DNA of 8,601 bases from an uncultured Bacteroidota bacterium (GTDB taxonomy: Bacteria; Bacteroidota; Bacteroidia; 2-12-FULL-35-15). Below the pieces are notes generated by a model that did no database searches, was not told where the DNA came from, and saw only the letters and a list, made by a program, of their open reading frames with translations. Positions 4,982 through 8,601 of this stretch are shown piece after piece. A program made the translations under genes and the position numbers. Location: NCBI GenBank assembly GCA_903881065.1, contig CAIRRW010000317.1, forward strand, positions 1 to 8,601, given 5' to 3'. Every line of letters starts with the position of its first letter. Position 1 is the stretch's first letter.

Positions 4982-6340
4982 TTGTCCGTCCAGAGTATTT
5001 TTTCAATATTTTCCCATTCATCTATTCTAAGTATCACCGTTAATCCATTGTCAACTGGTATTTTGTTTTCAATGCTTTCAATGCTTGTATTGCTGGTTAT
5101 CGTTTCATTTGTTTCGGCTGCCGAGTCGGCATTCTTTTCGCTAACGCCAACAGATATGGAAGAACTAAAAACTTCCGGAAGTAAAACAGATGAAAAGATT
5201 CTTAAACTAGTTGCAGCTCCAAAACGTTTATTGGCAACACTTCTTATAAGTATTAATTTTATAAATATTGCTGTAGTCGTTCTTTCAACTTTAGTAATGG
5301 AAGGTTTGTTTGAGTTCTCTACCGAAAGTCATATTGTTGGATTTATAATGCAAGTAGTGGTGGTTACCTTTTTAATTTTATTGGTTGGCGAAGTAATTCC
5401 TAAAATATATGCTACTCAAAACCCGTTAAGTTCTACACGTGTGCTTGTTTCCTTTGTTCAATTTCTTCAGCGTGTTTTCTATCCTGTCAGTACTTTCCTT
5501 GTTTTCTCTTCTTCATTTCTAGATAAAGTTATTAAACCTAAATCACATAATATTTCAGTTGATGAATTATCTCAAGCTCTTGAATTGACTTCGGATAAAG
5601 ACATTCCCGTTGAAGATCATAAAATATTAAAAGGAATAGTGAAGTTTGGCAGTACGGATGTAAAGCAGATTATGAAATCCAGGATGGATGTGGTTGCCTT
5701 CGAATATGAACGTGAATATACGAAACTGCTTGAAGATATAACCAACAGTGGGTTTTCACGTGTTCCTATTTATAAGGAGAAGCTGGATAATATTGCCGGA
5801 GTAGTTTATGCAAAAGATTTGTTACAATATATTGATGAGGGGAATGATTTTAACTGGCATTCAATTATTCGACCACCCTTCTTTGTTCCAGAAAATAAAA
5901 AGATAGACGACTTGCTTCGTGAGTTTCAATCAAAAAAAATACACCTAGCTGTAGTTGTTGATGAGTACGGTGGTACTTCAGGAATCGTTACGCTGGAAGA
6001 TGTTATAGAAGAAATTGTAGGAGAGATAAATGATGAGTTTGATGATGATGATTTAGTGTATTCAAAACTGGATGATAGCAATTATGTGTTTGAAGGCAAA
6101 GCGCATTTAAATGATGTATATAGGATATTGGAAATTGATGGTGAGGCGTTTGAAGAAGCAAAAGGAGAGGCAGATACATTAGCTGGTTTAATACTTGAAT
6201 TGGAAGGAAGAATACCGACTAAGAACGAGAAGATTAGATTTAATCATTTACTTTTTACAATTGAATCGGCAGATAATAGAAAGATTAAAAGAGTTAAAAT
6301 AACTATTGAGAAAAATGATGAGGATGATGTTGAAAGTTGA
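4982..6340 (+). CDS. gldE: Gliding motility-associated protein GldE (CNNM/CBS/CorC-HlyC type)
   Basis: Inner-membrane protein of the hemolysin C/CorC-like family; the GldE branch was named in Flavobacterium gliding motility and occurs across Bacteroidota, including non-gliders. Order of domains over 452 residues: an N-terminal DUF21/CNNM membrane part with segments near 27-47 (ending AAESAFFSLTP), 81-105, 118-142 (followed by GEVIPKIYATQNP) and 150-172; two CBS domains at about 225-280 and 295-350, the second with DEYGGTSGIVTLEDV (from Asp327); and a C-terminal CorC_HlyC domain (about 365-448, with GEADTLAGLILELEGRIP). The predicted start is TTG at 4982. A stop lies in frame at 4964-4966, and the first in-frame ATG is residue 31 (5072), which would cut into the first membrane segment, so TTG is preferred. 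The gene overlaps gldD. Its biochemical activity is not established. Confidence 0.92.
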   Translation: MSVQSIFSIFSHSSILSITVNPLSTGILFSMLSMLVLLVIVSFVSAAESAFFSLTPTDMEELKTSGSKTDEKILKLVAAPKRLLATLLISINFINIAVVVLSTLVMEGLFEFSTESHIVGFIMQVVVVTFLILLVGEVIPKIYATQNPLSSTRVLVSFVQFLQRVFYPVSTFLVFSSSFLDKVIKPKSHNISVDELSQALELTSDKDIPVEDHKILKGIVKFGSTDVKQIMKSRMDVVAFEYEREYTKLLEDITNSGFSRVPIYKEKLDNIAGVVYAKDLLQYIDEGNDFNWHSIIRPPFFVPENKKIDDLLREFQSKKIHLAVVVDEYGGTSGIVTLEDVIEEIVGEINDEFDDDDLVYSKLDDSNYVFEGKAHLNDVYRILEIDGEAFEEAKGEADTLAGLILELEGRIPTKNEKIRFNHLLFTIESADNRKIKRVKITIEKNDEDDVES

Positions 6341-6971
6341 AAATTTAAAGTTTAGAATTGTTTATTTGTTAGTGTTTGCTGCTTCTCTTTTATTAAATTC
6401 ATGCAAGGATGATGAAGCTACAGCACCCAAACCGCGTGCTTATTTCCGTCTAACTTTTCCAGAAAAGAAGTATGTGAAATATGATGGAGATTGCCCTTTT
6501 ACTTTTGAAATACCTGCTTATAGTAAAATGGATATAGACCAGAATTATAATGCAGAACCTTGTTGGTTGAACTTGAATTTTCCATCATTTAACGGAACGC
6601 TGCATATAAGCTATAAAGCGGTTAACAATAATATTCAGGGATATCTGCAGGATACATATACACTTGCTTCCAAGCATCAGATTAAGGCTTCTGGGATTGA
6701 AGAACAACAGATTTCAAAACCTAAAAATAAAGTATATGGATTGGTATATGATATTGAAGGCAATGCAGCCTCGTCTATTCAATTCTTTTTAACGGATAGT
6801 ACAAAGCACTTTATACGCGGAGCATTATATTTTAATGCTGTGCCGAATACTGATTCTATCTCGCCAGTGGTTGATTATATTCGCAAGGATATATATCGAA
6901 TGATAGAAACGTTTGAATGGAAAGAAGACGAAACATCAAACAGATTTGCGAAGACTGTGCATAAAAAATAA
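6315..6971 (+). CDS. gldD: Gliding motility lipoprotein GldD
   Basis: Lipoprotein of the GldD family, required for gliding in Flavobacterium and functionally linked to the type IX secretion/gliding machinery; its molecular role is not known. A signal peptide ends in the lipobox LNSC (Cys30 counted from ATG 6315). The mature part has the family hallmarks: AYFRLTFPEKKY, a PCWLNLNFP segment, LASKHQIKA, KVYGLVYDIEGNAASSIQFF, the near-invariant TDSTKHFIRGALYF, and a final helix ending ETFEWK. Length is close to the family norm. Several starts are in frame (TTG 6306; ATG 6315, 6318, 6324, 6327). I list the first ATG, though a later one gives a more compact signal peptide. All these starts overlap the end of gldE, so coupled translation is likely. 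The 3' end overlaps the convergent heme A synthase gene by 36 bp. Confidence 0.93.
   Translation: MMRMMLKVENLKFRIVYLLVFAASLLLNSCKDDEATAPKPRAYFRLTFPEKKYVKYDGDCPFTFEIPAYSKMDIDQNYNAEPCWLNLNFPSFNGTLHISYKAVNNNIQGYLQDTYTLASKHQIKASGIEEQQISKPKNKVYGLVYDIEGNAASSIQFFLTDSTKHFIRGALYFNAVPNTDSISPVVDYIRKDIYRMIETFEWKEDETSNRFAKTVHKK
6329..6360 (+). repeat. GTTGAAA/TTTAAAG-type simple repeat at the gldE-gldD junction
   Basis: The segment reads as short purine-rich near-repeats (GTTGAAAGTTGAAAATTTAA, then AGTTTAG). It covers the gldE stop codon and encodes the N-terminal basic part of the GldD signal peptide (KVENLKFR). From memory, runs of AGTTGAAAGTT are frequent between genes in Bacteroidota. The stretch is short, so chance similarity is possible. 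Confidence 0.35.
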
Positions 6972-7958
6972 GGAAGAAGCAAACAGCAAGAAGGCCCCTG
7001 TCTGGTGCAATACTCCCATTGTTACTGGCACTGCATAAAGTAACGTTATTATTCCCAATAGAAATTGTGCAATCACCACTCCCAACATAAAGTTGGATGC
7101 CCTGCTTTGTAGTTTTGATAGTTCCATTTTTCGTATTGTTTCCCATGTAAATAAAACAATTATTAAAACCAGATAGGCTATAGTGCGATGTATAAACTGC
7201 ACTCCGGAAGGGTTTTCTATTAAGTTTTTATAAAACGGATCGAAGGAAGTTACTGTATCAGGAATAAACTTTGTACCCATTTTCGGGAAGGTATTATAAA
7301 ATAATCCTGCTCGCAAACCTGCAACAAAAGCTCCGTAAATAATTTGCAATACTATAATGCCAAACATATAAATCGACATTCGTTTTACCTGTTTGATAAT
7401 TTTATTTTCGTCTATAGCTTGTGGATAAAGCAAATCAAGAGCATACCAAAAGGTAAAACCAAATACTGTGAATGCAGATATAAGATGTGCTGCCAATCGA
7501 TAATGACTTACATGAGGTTCTTTTTGCAAGCCGCTATAAACCATATACCATCCAAGAACTCCCTGTAATGCACCTAATCCAAGCAGTACAAACATCTTTT
7601 TAAGAAGTGATTTGTCAAATTGTTTCTTTCTCCAGAAATAAAAGAAGGGGATTAGAAACACTACGCCTATTGTTCTTCCAAGGAAACGATGAATGTATTC
7701 CCACCAGTAAATGGATTTAAATTCCTCTAAAGAAAACTGATTGTTTATTATTTGATATTCGGGTGTTTGTTTGTATTTATCAAATGGTATTTGCCAGTCG
7801 GCATCACTCATTGGTGGTATGGAACCTATTATAGGATTCCATTCTACCATTGATAAACCGGAGTGGGTAAGTCGGGTAATTCCGCCAATTACAACCATAA
7901 GATAGATCATTATACACCCTGTAAATAGCCAAATAATAATTGGTTTATGAATTTTCAT
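6936..7958 (-). CDS. ctaA: Heme A synthase (CtaA/COX15 family)
   Basis: Inner-membrane enzyme that oxidises the C8 methyl of heme O to the formyl group of heme A, the cofactor of aa3-type cytochrome oxidases. The 340 residues show about eight membrane segments in two related halves. The first half opens with GGITRLTHSGLSM (25-37) and has EYIHR (His90) and YRLAAH (His158). The second half has FIHRTIAY (His257) and GVLHQTGA (His318). These four histidines are the expected heme ligands, so the protein looks active. The segment with EWNPIIGSIPP (39-49) and the long first loop fit the COX15-like rather than the short Bacillus CtaA type. It is probably transcribed after the lipoprotein gene 50 bp upstream and also from its own predicted promoter. 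No heme O synthase or oxidase genes are within view. Confidence 0.93.
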   Translation of the reverse strand: MKIHKPIIIWLFTGCIMIYLMVVIGGITRLTHSGLSMVEWNPIIGSIPPMSDADWQIPFDKYKQTPEYQIINNQFSLEEFKSIYWWEYIHRFLGRTIGVVFLIPFFYFWRKKQFDKSLLKKMFVLLGLGALQGVLGWYMVYSGLQKEPHVSHYRLAAHLISAFTVFGFTFWYALDLLYPQAIDENKIIKQVKRMSIYMFGIIVLQIIYGAFVAGLRAGLFYNTFPKMGTKFIPDTVTSFDPFYKNLIENPSGVQFIHRTIAYLVLIIVLFTWETIRKMELSKLQSRASNFMLGVVIAQFLLGIITLLYAVPVTMGVLHQTGAFLLFASSLFFMHSLRKSV

Positions 7959-7984
7959 TTAAATAAAATTAATATGGAATTGTA

Positions 7985-7992
7985 CAAAACTA
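7985..7992 (-). promoter_or_regulatory. Predicted -7 box for heme A synthase
   Basis: On the minus strand this reads TAGTTTTG, an exact TAnnTTTG match, followed by TACAA so that the initiation region repeats the TTTTGTACAA pattern seen upstream of dusB and the CPBP gene. It would give a leader of about 20 nt before ATG 7958. No -33 TTG was seen at the usual distance. It would let the gene be expressed apart from the upstream lipoprotein gene. Confidence 0.5.
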
Positions 7993-8008
7993 ATCAGGAA
8001 AATATTAA

Positions 8009-8566
8009 TTAAGGTACTGCAATTTCATTAGTAGTAACTTTATTACTTATGTTTCCTGCTCTATCACGAAGCGTGATTTCGTATTTAATTACTTTGTCTG
8101 TTGGGAGATATAATATATTAACATTTCCATTGCTGTCTTTGCCTTTAAATTGTGCTCTTATCTCCCCTTCAAGCGCCTTGTATTGTCCTTCAGGAGTAAT
8201 GTACGGAACGTTGTATGTTTGAAACAGAGTATCAAATGGAGTAGCATAAATACCATTTGGATTAGAATTATAAGGAACAAAATTTCCTGAATTATCCATG
8301 CGCAAATATTTCATTAAGAAATCACTTTTGCCACTTGTGTTTCCACCAATATCACCGTCGCCATCTGTAAATTTTATTACCACATACATTGAGTCCAGGA
8401 AGGTAGAATCAATGCCATTGCTTCGGTGAAAAGTACTTTCAAATTTATCTACTTCCTTAAATGTAATTACGGGTGATGTCGGAAAACTTTTCTGTTTTAC
8501 ACAGGAAGTAATAATAATACTGATGAAAAAAATAAATAATATTAATTTGCTAAATCGCTTCATCAT
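8009..8566 (-). CDS. Hypothetical lipoprotein with DGDGD motif
   Basis: I do not recognise a characterised family. Counted from ATG 8566 the protein has 185 residues: a basic start (MMKRFSK), a strongly hydrophobic segment, and a lipobox ending TSC (Cys22), so it should be exported and lipidated. The mature part has a VVIKFTDGDGDIGG segment (acidic residues Asp68, 70, 72), which resembles a calcium-binding loop, and ends in a strand-like stretch with LRDRAGNISN, suggesting an Ig-like beta-sandwich; both are common in Bacteroidota surface lipoproteins. A longer start at 8581 exists, but a TACCTTTA box overlaps it (8581-8588), which favours 8566 or 8563. It lies 50 bp upstream of the heme A synthase gene on the same strand; a functional link is not shown. 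Confidence 0.8.
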   Translation of the reverse strand: MMKRFSKLILFIFFISIIITSCVKQKSFPTSPVITFKEVDKFESTFHRSNGIDSTFLDSMYVVIKFTDGDGDIGGNTSGKSDFLMKYLRMDNSGNFVPYNSNPNGIYATPFDTLFQTYNVPYITPEGQYKALEGEIRAQFKGKDSNGNVNILYLPTDKVIKYEITLRDRAGNISNKVTTNEIAVP

Positions 8567-8580
8567 TTTTAATTGGAACA

Positions 8581-8588
8581 TAAAGGTA
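8581..8588 (-). promoter_or_regulatory. Possible -7 box for the lipoprotein gene
   Basis: The minus strand reads TACCTTTA, one base short of TAnnTTTG. Initiation about 6 nt downstream would leave out the ATG at 8581 and give a leader of roughly 10 nt before ATG 8566. The window ends too soon upstream to look for a -33 element. Confidence 0.35.
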
Positions 8589-8601
8589 ACAATATTTTTT
8601 C

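Noticed and set aside
1..8601. tRNA, rRNA, riboswitches, insertion sequences, phage or defence genes
   Set aside because: No cloverleaf, rRNA-like stretch, transposase or integrase motif, or toxin/nuclease pair was seen; all long frames belong to conserved core genes or the one lipoprotein.

Overview
The window looks like a chromosomal housekeeping segment from a member of the Bacteroidota. The signs are the gliding-family pair gldE-gldD directly after ssb, A/T-rich leaders without Shine-Dalgarno sequences, several exact matches to the Bacteroidota -7 box TAnnTTTG, and a lipoprotein of a style common in this phylum. A Chitinophagales- or Sphingobacteriales-like lineage is plausible, but the sequence alone does not settle it.

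Layout. Positions 1-362 have no convincing gene. They hold a degenerate array with a 42-bp period (about 90-299) overlaid by long inverted repeats. dusB (tRNA-dihydrouridine synthase, minus strand, 363-1367) follows. Between dusB and the divergent gene to its right is a palindromic CACTAAG repeat element (1379-1449) and a palindromic TTTGTACAAA core (1467-1476) that gives a perfect -7 box on each strand. To the right, on the plus strand, are a CPBP/Rce1-like intramembrane protease (1502-2407), the DNA primase gene dnaG (2410-4422, only 2 nt downstream), ssb with its own promoter (4501-4905) and a strong intrinsic terminator (4919-4960). gldE (4982-6340, probable TTG start) and gldD (about 6315-6971) then overlap each other. 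On the minus strand, a lipoprotein gene (8009-about 8566) lies upstream of a heme A synthase gene (6936-7958), whose 3' end overlaps the 3' end of gldD by 36 bp.

How the genes relate. dnaG and ssb supply primase and single-stranded DNA binding at the replication fork. dusB modifies the tRNA D-loop. gldE and gldD encode an inner-membrane CBS/CNNM-type protein and a lipoprotein, both named for gliding motility in Flavobacterium and linked to gliding and type IX secretion. The heme A synthase implies an aerobic chain with an a-type cytochrome oxidase. The CPBP protease and the 8-kb lipoprotein have no clear partner here.

No previously undescribed multi-gene system is evident; the coding content is conserved core genome. 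The items most worth a second look are non-coding: the 42-bp phased array, the symmetric divergent promoter, and the palindromic repeat placed in the predicted dusB leader.
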